Origin: Clostridium carboxidivorans P7
Lineage (GTDB): Bacteria; Bacillota; Clostridia; Clostridiales; Clostridiaceae
Direction of reading: 5' to 3'
NCBI RefSeq assembly: GCF_001038625.1
Contig: NZ_CP011803.1
Location: forward strand, 5,580,001 to 5,644,000
DNA: 64,000 bases
Below, piece by piece: positions 52,949 to 61,990 of the stretch. Below the pieces are notes generated by a model. It was given only the letters and a program-made list of their open reading frames with translations. It made no database searches and had not been told where the DNA came from. Made by a program: the position numbers and the translations under genes. Position 1 is the stretch's first letter; every line of letters begins with the position of its first letter.

Positions 52949-55258
52949 ATGCAGAGAGAATTGGCAGCTGAAGAAATTATATATAAATTTGAGTTTGAAA
53001 ATACCAAATTAAGAGAAGATAGCTACCATGTACCTGATGATAATGAAATGTATAAAAAATTAAAAATGGCTTTAGAAATAGATAAAGAAGGGTATAATGT
53101 TTATTTAATAGACGATTTTTCAAAAGATAAATTGAAAGAAATCATAAAGTTTGTAAAAGAAAATTTAAGGTTCAAGGAAAAATTAGTTGATATATGCTAT
53201 GTTATAGAAGATGATGAAAAATGTCCTAAGGTATTATTTTTAACAGCTGGTAAAGGAAAAATTCTAAAAGAAATGTTAGAAAAAATGCAAAAAATATATT
53301 CAGAAACAACCTATGAATTTTATACTGATTCATCTAATAAGGAAAAGGAAGAAATAACTGAAAGTATTCGTAAAAAAAGATCTGATTTAATAAATAAATT
53401 ATTAAAAGATTCTGAAGAACAGGGATTTACTATTAAAGCAACTCAAAATGGATTTACTTTCATTCCTATGAAGGATAAAGAAGAAGTCATGGATGAAGGT
53501 GAGTATGAAAAGTTAGAGAATGAAAAGAAAGAAAAAATACTAGATAAGGCTAGTAGCTTAAAGAAGAATGCCCAAAAGGTTTTGGAAGAATTAAAAAATA
53601 TAGAACAATCGGGAATTGAGAAAATAAAAGAATTTATAGATGATTATTATATTGGGAAAACAAAAGATGTTAAAGAAGAATATTTTGAAAAATTTACAGA
53701 TAATAAGGATATTATAGAGTTTTTAAATAATATTTGTGTTCAAATAGAAGAGGATATTAAAGAAATATATTCTATGAATTATGAAGATGATGAAGATGAA
53801 ATAAATAATGCAATATATAAATACATGGTAAATGTGTTAGTGGATAATAGTGAAAAAAATGAACCCCCTGTAATATTTGAAGAAGATCCTAGTGTAAATA
53901 ATTTGCTTGGAATTATAGAATATGAAAGCAAAAATGGATCATATATTACAGATATAAATTTGATGAAACCTGGATCACTTTTAAAGGCAAATGGTGGATG
54001 TATTATAATTAGAGCAAATAGTCTTTTGAATAATCCTTCAGCATATTATCATTTAAAAAAATCTATTATGAGTGGTAAAGTAGACTTAGATTATAATAGG
54101 GGATACTTGGAATTCTTAAATTTAACTGGTATAAAACCAGAACCTGTTAAGTTTAACGAAAAGGTAATAATTATAGGTGACTATAATCTTTATAATCTTT
54201 TATACAATTACGACGAAGATTTTAAAAAAATTTTTAAAGTGAGAGCCGAATATAAATCTTTACTAGATATTAATGAGGAAATAAAAAAATCTTTCTTAAT
54301 AAAAATATACAATATGTGTAGATTCAATAATTTTTATCAGCTGTCTCAGGAAGGCATAACAGAGTTAGCTAAATTTTTATCTAGAAAAGCTGAAAATAAA
54401 AATAAACTTTATATAGATGATTATGAATTAAATAGAGTACTTACAATTTCTAATAACAAAGTGGAAGAGGATAACAGAGATAAAATAGAACAAAAGGACA
54501 TAATAGATACAGTATATACTGAAGAAACGGTAGAAAAAGAAATAAATGAAAGCTATAAAGATAACAAAATATTTATAAATGTAATAGGAAAGCAAGTAGG
54601 CCAAGTAAATGGTTTATCTGTTATAGACACAGGATATTGCAGCTTTGGAAAACCTATAAGAATAACTTGTTGTTGTTATAAAGGAGAAGGAAATATAATA
54701 GATGTACAAAAAGAAAGTAATTTAAGTGGAGACATACACAATAAAGCTATAAGTACATTAAAAGGGTATATAAGCAATCTTATAGGTGGTTACGAAAAGA
54801 TACCTGTAGATTTTCATTTAAGCTTTGAACAGATATATGGCACAGTAGATGGAGATAGTGCATCTGTAGCGGAAGTAGTATCCATGATATCAGCTTTAAG
54901 TAAAATAGGAATAAAACAAAATATAGCAGTTACAGGATCTATAAATCAATTTGGGAAAGTACAGCCTATAGGTGGGATAAATGAAAAAATAGAAGGTTTC
55001 TTTAAGGTATGTAAATTAAAGGATACCATAAAAGACAAGGGAGTTTTAGTTCCAGAATCTAATTTAAATAATATTGTATTGAATAAAGAAGTAGAAGAAG
55101 AAATTAAAAATGGAAATTTCCATGTATATTCTATGAGTTGTGTGAAAGATGCTATAGAAGTGTTAATGGGAAGGGAAAGTTTTGGCTACAATGAAATTAT
55201 GGGTGAATTAAGTAAAGAATTGAAAAAGTACACGAGAAGGCACAAAAAAAGTAGATAA
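52949..55258 (+). CDS. Lon-family protease with degenerate ATPase region
   Basis: A 769-residue protein of the AAA_32/Lon-like group. The C-terminal Lon domain is intact: the Ser motif TVDGDSASVAEVVSMISAL and the Lys motif PIGGINEKIEGFFKVC give the Ser-Lys dyad. The N-terminal ATPase looks dead: the position of Walker A (after MALEIDKEGYNVYLI) reads DDFSKDKLKE instead of GxxGTGKT, and the Walker B equivalent reads ANGGCIIIRANSLL, lacking the Asp. A long Lys/Glu coiled coil (residues 130-310) is inserted, as in this subfamily. AAAGGAGG precedes the ATG. Probably an ATP-independent peptidase like LonC, or a regulated one; substrates are unknown. Confidence 0.85.
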   Translation: MQRELAAEEIIYKFEFENTKLREDSYHVPDDNEMYKKLKMALEIDKEGYNVYLIDDFSKDKLKEIIKFVKENLRFKEKLVDICYVIEDDEKCPKVLFLTAGKGKILKEMLEKMQKIYSETTYEFYTDSSNKEKEEITESIRKKRSDLINKLLKDSEEQGFTIKATQNGFTFIPMKDKEEVMDEGEYEKLENEKKEKILDKASSLKKNAQKVLEELKNIEQSGIEKIKEFIDDYYIGKTKDVKEEYFEKFTDNKDIIEFLNNICVQIEEDIKEIYSMNYEDDEDEINNAIYKYMVNVLVDNSEKNEPPVIFEEDPSVNNLLGIIEYESKNGSYITDINLMKPGSLLKANGGCIIIRANSLLNNPSAYYHLKKSIMSGKVDLDYNRGYLEFLNLTGIKPEPVKFNEKVIIIGDYNLYNLLYNYDEDFKKIFKVRAEYKSLLDINEEIKKSFLIKIYNMCRFNNFYQLSQEGITELAKFLSRKAENKNKLYIDDYELNRVLTISNNKVEEDNRDKIEQKDIIDTVYTEETVEKEINESYKDNKIFINVIGKQVGQVNGLSVIDTGYCSFGKPIRITCCCYKGEGNIIDVQKESNLSGDIHNKAISTLKGYISNLIGGYEKIPVDFHLSFEQIYGTVDGDSASVAEVVSMISALSKIGIKQNIAVTGSINQFGKVQPIGGINEKIEGFFKVCKLKDTIKDKGVLVPESNLNNIVLNKEVEEEIKNGNFHVYSMSCVKDAIEVLMGRESFGYNEIMGELSKELKKYTRRHKKSR

Positions 55259-55284
55259 AAAATTTTCACATTATAAGTACATTG

Positions 55285-55540
55285 CAACACAATTTTTTAG
55301 GTTGAGTCCGCATTGAATATATGGTGTATAAAAGCCAACCGTTCATTAAGGAGCTCTAATGCCTAAAATTTAAAAAATCCCTACCCGCTCAAATGTCCCG
55401 ACCTGGGACTTTCGCGGCTTGAATCGTCCTGATTCAAATTACGTGATTTTTTAAATTTTAGACATAAGAGCTCCTAAATTCTCTCAAAAGCTTTTATACA
55501 CCATATATTCAAAGCTCCCTCCACCTAAAAAGTTGTGTAG
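55285..55540. repeat. Large imperfect palindrome A (256 bp)
   Basis: The two ~96-base arms are inverted copies: 22 identical bases (55313-55334 with 55491-55512), 17 identical bases (55363-55379 with 55445-55461), a matched GGAGCTC block, and outer ends CAACACAATTTTTTAGG against 55524-55540. The 60-base centre carries two small hairpins, GTCCC-GACCT-GGGAC and TTGAATC-GTCCT-GATTCAA. No reading frame. It lies just after the Lon-like gene and could fold as one long rod in RNA or as a cruciform; a MITE or structured RNA are the main options. Confidence 0.85.
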
Positions 55541-55811
55541 TAACTATTGTAATTCTAATATGAAAAATTGCTTATAATTATAGCTCTTTAGAAAAAGCGT
55601 AGCTTTCAGCATCATATTTTTCAACGGCATAAATAATAAGTCTCTTTCGAGGTATTTCTATAAAATAGAAAGCAACTGCTTTTTAAACTAAATATATTAG
55701 CCAAACATTAGGTTTCGCCTTAATTTTTAAGTGTTATAAGTTATGATTATAATTTTGGATTACTGAAATTATATATAACGATGGAATTAGATGCGTATAC
55801 TTGAAGTTACT
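55541..55811. other. Gene-free spacer between two palindromes
   Basis: AT-rich, with stop codons in all frames at short distance. I see short inverted bits (AAAGCGTAGCTTT near 55594) but no gene, promoter pair or terminator that I can support. Confidence 0.5.
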
Positions 55812-56054
55812 AGTTTGAATTTTAACTTTTATGCAATGATATATGATAAGGGTGTACTCACATTAGCTAAATTGTTTTAGTATTATTCTTAGCTCAAAAT
55901 TTTTGAAAGCCTTAGAACTTTAGTCCTGTTTGAGGAAACCGAGTTTGACAAAGTTCTTAGGCTTTCAAAAATTTCGAGCTTTAGAATAATTAAAACATTT
56001 AGCAGTGAGTACACCCTTATCATATATCACGGAATAAAAGTTAAAATTCAAACT
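55812..56054. repeat. Large near-perfect palindrome B (243 bp)
   Basis: Exact inverted blocks from outside in: 21 bases (55812-55832 with 56034-56054), 25 bases (55837-55861 with 56005-56029), 16 bases (55897-55912 with 55959-55974) and 8 bases (55914-55921 with 55950-55957). The loop region holds GTTTGAGGAAACCGAGTTTG. The sequence differs from palindrome A, so it is a separate element. No reading frame. It is downstream of both convergent genes. Confidence 0.88.
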
Positions 56055-56076
56055 TCCACTGCACTCTTACGTCGCA

Positions 56077-56101
56077 TTAAGCTTATATTATATAAGCTTA
56101 A
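56077..56101. terminator. Hairpin at the 3' end of ychF
   Basis: TTAAGCTTATA at 56077-56087 and TATAAGCTTAA at 56091-56101 are a perfect 11-bp inverted repeat overlapping the ychF stop codon. It may protect the mRNA end or, with palindrome B, stop transcription. Confidence 0.5.
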
Positions 56102-57198
56102 ACATTGAATCTAAAGTTAACAATGTCTCCATCTTGCATAATGTAATCTTTTCCTTCAAGTCTAAAATAACCTTTTTCTTTTGCAGCAGCTTCAGAGCCA
56201 CATTCTACAAGTTTGTCATAAGATACTATTTCAGCTCTTATAAAGCCTCTTTCAATATCTGTATGGATTTTACCAGCAGCTTTAGGTGCCTTGGTTCCAT
56301 TTTTTACTGTCCATGCTCTAACTTCTTGAACACCGGCAGTTAAGAAACTCATAAGGCCTAGAAGCTTATAGCTTGCATGTATTAGCTTATCCAATCCAGC
56401 TTCGTCTAGTCCATATTCTTCAAGCATTTCTTTCTTTTCATCATCATCAAGAGTAGAAAGTTCTTCTTCTATTTTAGCTGAAATAACTATTACTTCAGAA
56501 CTTTCCTTAGAAGCATATTCTTTAACTTTCTTAACATAATCATTTTCTAAGTTACCAGAAATTAAATCATCTTCAGAAATATTTCCTACATATAATACTG
56601 GTTTTGTTGTAAGTAAAAAATATCCTTTAACAATTTCGCTTTCATCTTCAGTTAACTCTAAAGTTCTAACTGGGTTACCATCTTCAAGATGTTTTTTTAC
56701 TTTAAGCATTAATTCATATTCAGATTTAGCTTCTTTACTACTTCCACTTTTAGCAAGCTTAACAATTTTTTCGATTCTTCTGTCCATTACTTCTATGTCT
56801 GAAAATACAAGTTCTAGATTTATAGTTTCAATATCACGAATAGGATCTATAGAACCATCTACATGAACTACATTAGGATCATCAAAACATCTTACTACAT
56901 GAACTATAGATTCTACTTCTCTTATATGAGATAAGAATTTATTTCCGAGACCTTCTCCTTTACTTGCTCCCTTAACTAATCCTGCTATATCATAAAATTC
57001 TATTGCAGTGTATACCTTCTTTTTAGAATTATACATTTTTTCAAGGACATCCAATCTTTTATCAGGAACACTAACTACACCTACATTAGGCTCTATAGTG
57101 CAGAAAGGATAGTTAGCAGATTCAGCTCCAGCTTTTGTTATAGCATTAAATAAAGTACTTTTACCTACATTAGGTAATCCTACGATTCCAAGTTTCAT
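56098..57198 (-). CDS. ychF: Ribosome-associated ATPase/GTPase YchF
   Basis: A 366-residue Obg-related P-loop protein: GLPNVGKSTLFNAITKAG at the N-terminus, FYDIAGLVKGASKGEGLGNK (G3), a coiled-coil insertion, and the C-terminal TGS domain ending in GKDYIMQDGDIVNFRFNV. The NKxD-type G4 is replaced (VGNISEDD), as expected for the ATP-preferring YchF/OLA1 branch. It binds ribosomes and affects stress responses and translation initiation choice. GAAAGGAA lies 10 bases before the ATG. Highly conserved; nothing unusual. Confidence 0.95.
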   Translation of the reverse strand: MKLGIVGLPNVGKSTLFNAITKAGAESANYPFCTIEPNVGVVSVPDKRLDVLEKMYNSKKKVYTAIEFYDIAGLVKGASKGEGLGNKFLSHIREVESIVHVVRCFDDPNVVHVDGSIDPIRDIETINLELVFSDIEVMDRRIEKIVKLAKSGSSKEAKSEYELMLKVKKHLEDGNPVRTLELTEDESEIVKGYFLLTTKPVLYVGNISEDDLISGNLENDYVKKVKEYASKESSEVIVISAKIEEELSTLDDDEKKEMLEEYGLDEAGLDKLIHASYKLLGLMSFLTAGVQEVRAWTVKNGTKAPKAAGKIHTDIERGFIRAEIVSYDKLVECGSEAAAKEKGYFRLEGKDYIMQDGDIVNFRFNV

Positions 57199-57303
57199 TT
57201 ATGTACATTCCTTTCAATTATATATTGTAAAAAAACTTAAATTTTTTCTATTAAATTATACTCTACAAATGAAGGTATTTCAAGCTGACAAAGGACGAAA
57301 GAC

Positions 57304-57569
57304 AGAGGACAAAGGACAATTGGCATAGGACAGTGAAGGAGGATTTTTCTCCGTTATGCTACGAAAAATCTTTAATTTAAAAAAAACTCATGTTTTTTTG
57401 TTTCTCTTGGATACTCTCTGAGTAAGCAATTATCTGAAAATCATAGATTTTAGATGCCTGCTTAAGCGATATTTTGCATTAGCAAAACAAGCTTAAAAAT
57501 AAATTAGTTTTCTGACGTAAGGAAGAAAACTGACCTTCATTGTCCTCTGTCCTCTGTCAATTGTCCTCT
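57304..57569. repeat. Structured element with 36-bp inverted ends
   Basis: 57304-57339 and 57534-57569 are inverted copies (about 28 of 36 match), both rich in GAGGACA units. The ~195 bases between contain further hairpins: TTTTGC-ATTA-GCAAAA inside TTAAGC/GCTTAA (57462-57496), AGTTTTC with GAAAACT (57507-57531), TACTC-TCT-GAGTA (57412-57424) and GGAG with CTCC (57338-57352). No reading frame. 22 bases of the right end recur inverted at 10514-10535. It is in the gap between divergent ychF and mraZ; MITE or structured RNA are possible. Confidence 0.75.
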
Positions 57570-57741
57570 AAAAATATATGCCAAAGTTGAATATCTTATT
57601 TAAGATTATAGAGAATTAAGTAGTAATATGATTTTTATTGTAGTCGATTTTAGTACTATTTGTTGGAACATTAAAGGGGATGTTATCGAATAATAGTGAA
57701 AAATAATTTTAATTCCCTTAAAAAAATAATTAAAATTATTT

Positions 57742-57771
57742 TAGACAAAGAAGGAATTTTTATGTTAATAT
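57742..57771 (+). promoter_or_regulatory. Candidate sigma-A promoter of the dcw cluster
   Basis: TAGACA at 57742-57747 and TAATAT at 57766-57771 are 18 bases apart, placed directly before the MraZ boxes and 70 bases before mraZ. Confidence 0.55.
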
Positions 57772-57787
57772 AGAATATGTAAAATTA

Positions 57788-57817
57788 GTGGTTAAAAGTG
57801 GGGCAAAGTGGAGTAAA
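57788..57817 (+). promoter_or_regulatory. MraZ operator: three 10-bp direct repeats
   Basis: GTGGTTAAAA, GTGGGGCAAA and GTGGAGTAAA follow one another with no gap (GTGGnnnAAA). MraZ is known to bind tandem TGGG/GTGG boxes at 10-bp spacing just before its own gene and repress the dcw operon, so autoregulation is expected here. Confidence 0.85.
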
Positions 57818-57839
57818 TAACCAAATAGGGGTGTAGAAA

Positions 57840-58268
57840 ATGTTTATAGGGGAGTATGAGCATGCATTAGATAATAAAAATAGAATAATCATACCCTCTA
57901 AGTTCAGGGAAGAGCTTGGAAGTAAGTTTATACTTACCAAGGGACTAGATGGTTGTTTATATGCTTATCCACTAGATGAATGGAGTGTGCTAGAAAATAA
58001 ATTAAGAAAGCTTCCATTAACAAATAAAAATGCACGAGCTTTTGTTAGATTCTTTTTTTCTGGTGCTAATGAAATGGAGTTGGATAAGCAAGGAAGGACT
58101 TTAATTCCACAAAGCCTTTTAGAATACGGAGAGATAAAAAAGGAAATAGTAAGTATTGGAGTATCTAATAGATTAGAAATATGGAGCAAGGAGAAATGGA
58201 TACAATACAATAGTTCAAATATAGATTTTGATAAGATTGCGGAACAAATGAGTGAACTTGGAATATAA
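57840..58268 (+). CDS. mraZ: Transcriptional regulator MraZ
   Basis: A 142-residue protein with two AbrB/SpoVT-like halves: MFIGEYEHALDNKNRIIIPS with KFREELGSKFILTKGLDGCL, and EMELDKQGRTLIPQSLLEYG. It binds the repeats upstream and controls the division and cell-wall cluster. GGGGTG precedes the ATG. First gene of the mraZ-rsmH-ftsL-pbp-murE-murF run; 24 bases to rsmH. Confidence 0.96.
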   Translation: MFIGEYEHALDNKNRIIIPSKFREELGSKFILTKGLDGCLYAYPLDEWSVLENKLRKLPLTNKNARAFVRFFFSGANEMELDKQGRTLIPQSLLEYGEIKKEIVSIGVSNRLEIWSKEKWIQYNSSNIDFDKIAEQMSELGI

Positions 58269-58292
58269 CATAAGTTGGAGGTAGATTTTTAG

Positions 58293-59222
58293 ATGGAATT
58301 TAAACATGTATCAGTATTGTTAGAGGAAACTATAGATGCATTAAACGTAAAAGAAGATGGAATATATGTAGACTGTACTTTAGGAGGAGGAGGACATTCT
58401 TATGAAATACTTAAAAGACTTTCACCTAAAGGAAGACTTATAGGCATAGATCAAGATACTGCTGCATTGAAAGCGGCAGGTGATAGATTGAAACAATTTA
58501 ATAATGTAACTTATGTTCATAACAATTTTTATAATATAGATGAAATTTTACAAGAATTAAATATAGAAAAAGTAGATGGAATTATGATGGACCTTGGAGT
58601 TTCATCTTATCAATTAGATGAAGCTGAAAGAGGATTCAGTTATATGAAAGATGCGCCTTTAGATATGAGGATGAATAGAGATAGCAGTACTTCTGCATAT
58701 GATATAGTAAATTTTTATAGTGAAGAGCAGATTTTTAAAATAATAAAGGAATATGGTGAGGACAATTTTGCCAAAAGGATAGCAAAATTTATAGTCCAGA
58801 GAAGAGAAAAGGAAACAATAAAAACTACATTGGAACTTGTAGATATAATACGTCAAGCAATACCTGCAAGATTTCAAAAGGATGGTCATCCTGCTAAAAG
58901 AACTTTTCAGGCAATTAGAATAGAAGTAAATAGAGAACTACAAATATTGGATAAGGCTGTAGAGGACAGTGTAAATCGTTTAAATAAAGGAGGAAGGATA
59001 GCTATTATAACGTTTCATTCATTAGAGGATAGGAAAATAAAAGTTAAGTTTAAACAATTAGAAAATCCTTGTACATGTCCTCCGGATTTTCCGATGTGTG
59101 TATGTGGAAAAAAACCTCTTGTAAAACTTATAAGTAAAAAACCTATAGAACCTTCAATAGAAGAATCAGAAAATAATTCAAGAAGTAAGAGTGCTAAATT
59201 GAGAGTGGCTGAGAGAATATAG
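58293..59222 (+). CDS. rsmH: 16S rRNA m4C1402 methyltransferase RsmH
   Basis: A 309-residue SAM-dependent methyltransferase: HVSVLLEETIDALN, YVDCTLGGGGHSYEILKRL (SAM loop), DGIMMDLGVSSYQLDEAERG, FQAIRIEVNRELQ and the C-terminal Cys cluster CTCPPDFPMCVCGKKP. It N4-methylates C1402 in the ribosomal P site. Standard place after mraZ. Confidence 0.97.
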   Translation: MEFKHVSVLLEETIDALNVKEDGIYVDCTLGGGGHSYEILKRLSPKGRLIGIDQDTAALKAAGDRLKQFNNVTYVHNNFYNIDEILQELNIEKVDGIMMDLGVSSYQLDEAERGFSYMKDAPLDMRMNRDSSTSAYDIVNFYSEEQIFKIIKEYGEDNFAKRIAKFIVQRREKETIKTTLELVDIIRQAIPARFQKDGHPAKRTFQAIRIEVNRELQILDKAVEDSVNRLNKGGRIAIITFHSLEDRKIKVKFKQLENPCTCPPDFPMCVCGKKPLVKLISKKPIEPSIEESENNSRSKSAKLRVAERI

Positions 59223-59249
59223 TTCTAAAAAAAGTGTGAGGTGAATAAA

Positions 59250-59735
59250 GTGATAGTGGTAAATAAAGATAATGTTATATCAGGAAATACTGTTCTCCAA
59301 CCTGAATATGTGCCTTACGTAGAAGAAGAGCAAGAAAAATTAAGAAGAAGAGCAAAGGAAAAAAGGTTAAGACAAAAAAGGCTAAAAGGTAAAATTAAAA
59401 TAATAAGAAATATTACTTTAGCCTTTACTGTAGGAGTAATACTCGTAGGTAGATATTGTGTAATTTATAATATGCAGCAGCAGTTAAATTCTATAAGTAA
59501 TAATATAAACGAAGTAAATAGGGACAATGAAAATTTAAAGGTAGAGTTAGTTAAGTATAATAACATTCAATATATAGAAGATGCGGCAGTTAGTAAATTA
59601 CATATGATACTTCCAGATAAGGGTACGGCAGCACAGGCAGATTTAGGTAAGGAAGTTATAAAAGCCTCAGATAAAAAGTCAGATACTCAAGCATATAAAA
59701 GCATATGGAGTAAATTAAGTAAAATGCTATTTTAA
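59250..59735 (+). CDS. ftsL: FtsL/DivIC-like cell division protein
   Basis: A 161-residue bitopic membrane protein. GTG 59250 is chosen because GAGGTG lies 6 bases before it; GTG 59241 is inside that site. A basic cytoplasmic part (LRRRAKEKRLRQKRLKGKIK) precedes one membrane helix (IITLAFTVGVILVG region) and an outside coiled coil (LNSISNNINEVNRDNENLKV). The build and position between rsmH and the PBP define FtsL, which joins DivIC and DivIB at the septum. Low sequence conservation is normal for the family. Confidence 0.85.
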   Translation: MIVVNKDNVISGNTVLQPEYVPYVEEEQEKLRRRAKEKRLRQKRLKGKIKIIRNITLAFTVGVILVGRYCVIYNMQQQLNSISNNINEVNRDNENLKVELVKYNNIQYIEDAAVSKLHMILPDKGTAAQADLGKEVIKASDKKSDTQAYKSIWSKLSKMLF

Positions 59736-59793
59736 TTAGGCAGAATATTATTGTTAAATTTTCAAGAGAGCAATTTTTACGGGGGTAAATTTA

Positions 59794-61983
59794 TTGAATA
59801 AAAAGGAATACAGAGATAAAGTTATCATCAGAAGAAGAATGATAATAATTTTCAGTTTTCTTTTTACAACATTTTTATTACTATTTAGCAGATTGATGTA
59901 TGTTATGGCTTATGAATCTTCTAAATTAAAAGCACTTGCTATTGATCAGTGGACAAGTGAAGTAAAAATTGATGCTAAAAGGGGTAGGATTCTAGATAGA
60001 AGTGGACATGAGTTAGCAGTAAGTGCTAATGTATATAGAATAGATTTAGATATGAATACCCTAAGGGATACAATGAAAGAAAAAAACTTATCAAAGGATG
60101 ATGTAGCAGATAAATTAGCTTCAGCTTTAACTATAGATAAAAGCGAAGTTAGTAAAATACTTAATAAAACACTACCAGGAGGACTTCCACTTGGGTCAGC
60201 TACATTGAAGAGAAGAGTTGAAAAAGCAGAGGCTGATAATGTTAGAAGTTTAAATTTAAGAGGTGTTTTAGTATCTGCAGATACTAAAAGGTATTATCCT
60301 AATAATAACTTTCTTGCTCATGTTATGGGACATACAAATTCTGATGGAACTGGACTTACTGGAGTAGAGCTTTATTATAACAAAGAACTTTCCGGAACAC
60401 CAGGTATGAGAATAGCAGAAACAGATAAAAAGAGTAAACAATTTACCAATACTATTTCAGAGTACACTAAACCTATAGATGGAGAAGATGTGGTTTTAAC
60501 CATAGATGAAACAATACAACATTTTTGTGAAAAGGCTGCTGATCAAGCTTTAAATGACAATAAAGCAAAAGCAGTTACTGTAATAGTTATGAATCCCAAA
60601 AATGGTGAAATTCTTGCTATGGTAAATAAACCGGATTATAATCCTAATGAACCATGGATTAAAGATAAATCTTATGATGAACTTCAAAAGTTATGGAGAA
60701 ATAGAGCAGTTAGTGATGCCTTTGAACCAGGATCTATATTTAAAGTTATAACGGCAACGGCTGCATTAGAAGAAAATGCAGTTAAGGAAAGTGATAAATT
60801 TTCATGTTCAGGAAGTATTACCATAGGAAAAAAAGTCATACACTGTTGGAAGACTTCTGGACATGGTGAACAAGCTTTTGTTGATATATTAAAAAATTCT
60901 TGTAATGTAGGTTTTGCCCAATTGGGAAAGATGATAGGAAAAGAAAATTTAAACAAGTATATACAAAAGTTTGGCTTTGGACAAAAAACAGGTATAGATC
61001 TGCCAGGAGAGGCTAAAGGAATTGTTAAAAAGACAAGTGCTATAAGTGATATCGATTTGGCAACCATATCATTTGGACAGGCAAATACAGCATCTCCAAT
61101 TCAATATCTTACAGCATTTAACGCTGTAGCAAATGGAGGAACATTAATAACACCTCATGTAATGAAGGAAATATCTCATTATGATAATAATGCAAGCAGT
61201 GAAGTTACAGATAAAAAGTTTGATATATCAGGAGCTAACAGTAAGAAAATTGTGGATTCGAATAAGGTAGCACAGCTTAGGGGATATCTTGAAAAGGTAG
61301 TTGCAGAAGGTGGAGGTAAAAAAGCTTTTATAGATGGATACCATATAGCAGGTAAAACTGGAACTGCGCAAAAAGCTGGAGTTGGCGGATATCAGCAAGG
61401 CAAATACATAGCATCCTTTGCGGGAATGGCACCAGCTAGTGATCCTAAAATAACAGTATTTGTATCTATAGATGAACCTGATCCTTCTAATTATTATGCA
61501 GGACAAATATCTGCGCCTGCGGCAAAACAAGTTTTTAATGATATATTTAATTATTTGGATATCAAAAGCGATGCTAGCAGTGAAGATGTAAAAAAGAGTA
61601 TGTTAAAAGATGTTATAGTTCCAGATGTAAGGGGAATGAAAAAATCTGATGCGGAAAAAGTTTTGAAGGAACATAATTTAACTGATGAATTAGATTCAAA
61701 TGGAGACTATATAGTAGATATGAATCCTAAACCTGGATATACAGTGAAAGAAGGTACTAAAATTGTACTTTACACAGGAAACACAGCAAATTATAATAAA
61801 GTAGTAGCTGTTCCTGATGTTGAAGGGTTAAGTCAGGAAAAAGCTGAAGCTGTATTTAATAGTTTAGGCTTAAAGGCAGAATTTGAAGGAGAAGGAGTAG
61901 TATCTGATCAAAGTGTTAAGCCAGGAGACGAAGTGCAAAAAGGAACGGTGGTAAAACTTGACACTGACATACTAGGAGATTAA
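59794..61983 (+). CDS. Class B penicillin-binding protein with two PASTA domains (SpoVD/FtsI type)
   Basis: A 729-residue transpeptidase starting at TTG 59794 after GGGGGT. One N-terminal membrane helix (MIIIFSFLFTTFLLLFS), a PBP dimerisation domain, and the transpeptidase motifs SIFK (in FEPGSIFKVITAT), SCN (LKNSCNVGFAQLG) and KTG (AGKTGTAQKAG). Two C-terminal PASTA domains begin VPDVRGMKKSDAEKVL and VPDVEGLSQEKAEAVF. In this position clostridia have either the division PBP or sporulation SpoVD; the sequence alone does not separate them. It crosslinks septal or cortex peptidoglycan. Confidence 0.9.
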   Translation: MNKKEYRDKVIIRRRMIIIFSFLFTTFLLLFSRLMYVMAYESSKLKALAIDQWTSEVKIDAKRGRILDRSGHELAVSANVYRIDLDMNTLRDTMKEKNLSKDDVADKLASALTIDKSEVSKILNKTLPGGLPLGSATLKRRVEKAEADNVRSLNLRGVLVSADTKRYYPNNNFLAHVMGHTNSDGTGLTGVELYYNKELSGTPGMRIAETDKKSKQFTNTISEYTKPIDGEDVVLTIDETIQHFCEKAADQALNDNKAKAVTVIVMNPKNGEILAMVNKPDYNPNEPWIKDKSYDELQKLWRNRAVSDAFEPGSIFKVITATAALEENAVKESDKFSCSGSITIGKKVIHCWKTSGHGEQAFVDILKNSCNVGFAQLGKMIGKENLNKYIQKFGFGQKTGIDLPGEAKGIVKKTSAISDIDLATISFGQANTASPIQYLTAFNAVANGGTLITPHVMKEISHYDNNASSEVTDKKFDISGANSKKIVDSNKVAQLRGYLEKVVAEGGGKKAFIDGYHIAGKTGTAQKAGVGGYQQGKYIASFAGMAPASDPKITVFVSIDEPDPSNYYAGQISAPAAKQVFNDIFNYLDIKSDASSEDVKKSMLKDVIVPDVRGMKKSDAEKVLKEHNLTDELDSNGDYIVDMNPKPGYTVKEGTKIVLYTGNTANYNKVVAVPDVEGLSQEKAEAVFNSLGLKAEFEGEGVVSDQSVKPGDEVQKGTVVKLDTDILGD

Positions 61984-61990
61984 AATATTA

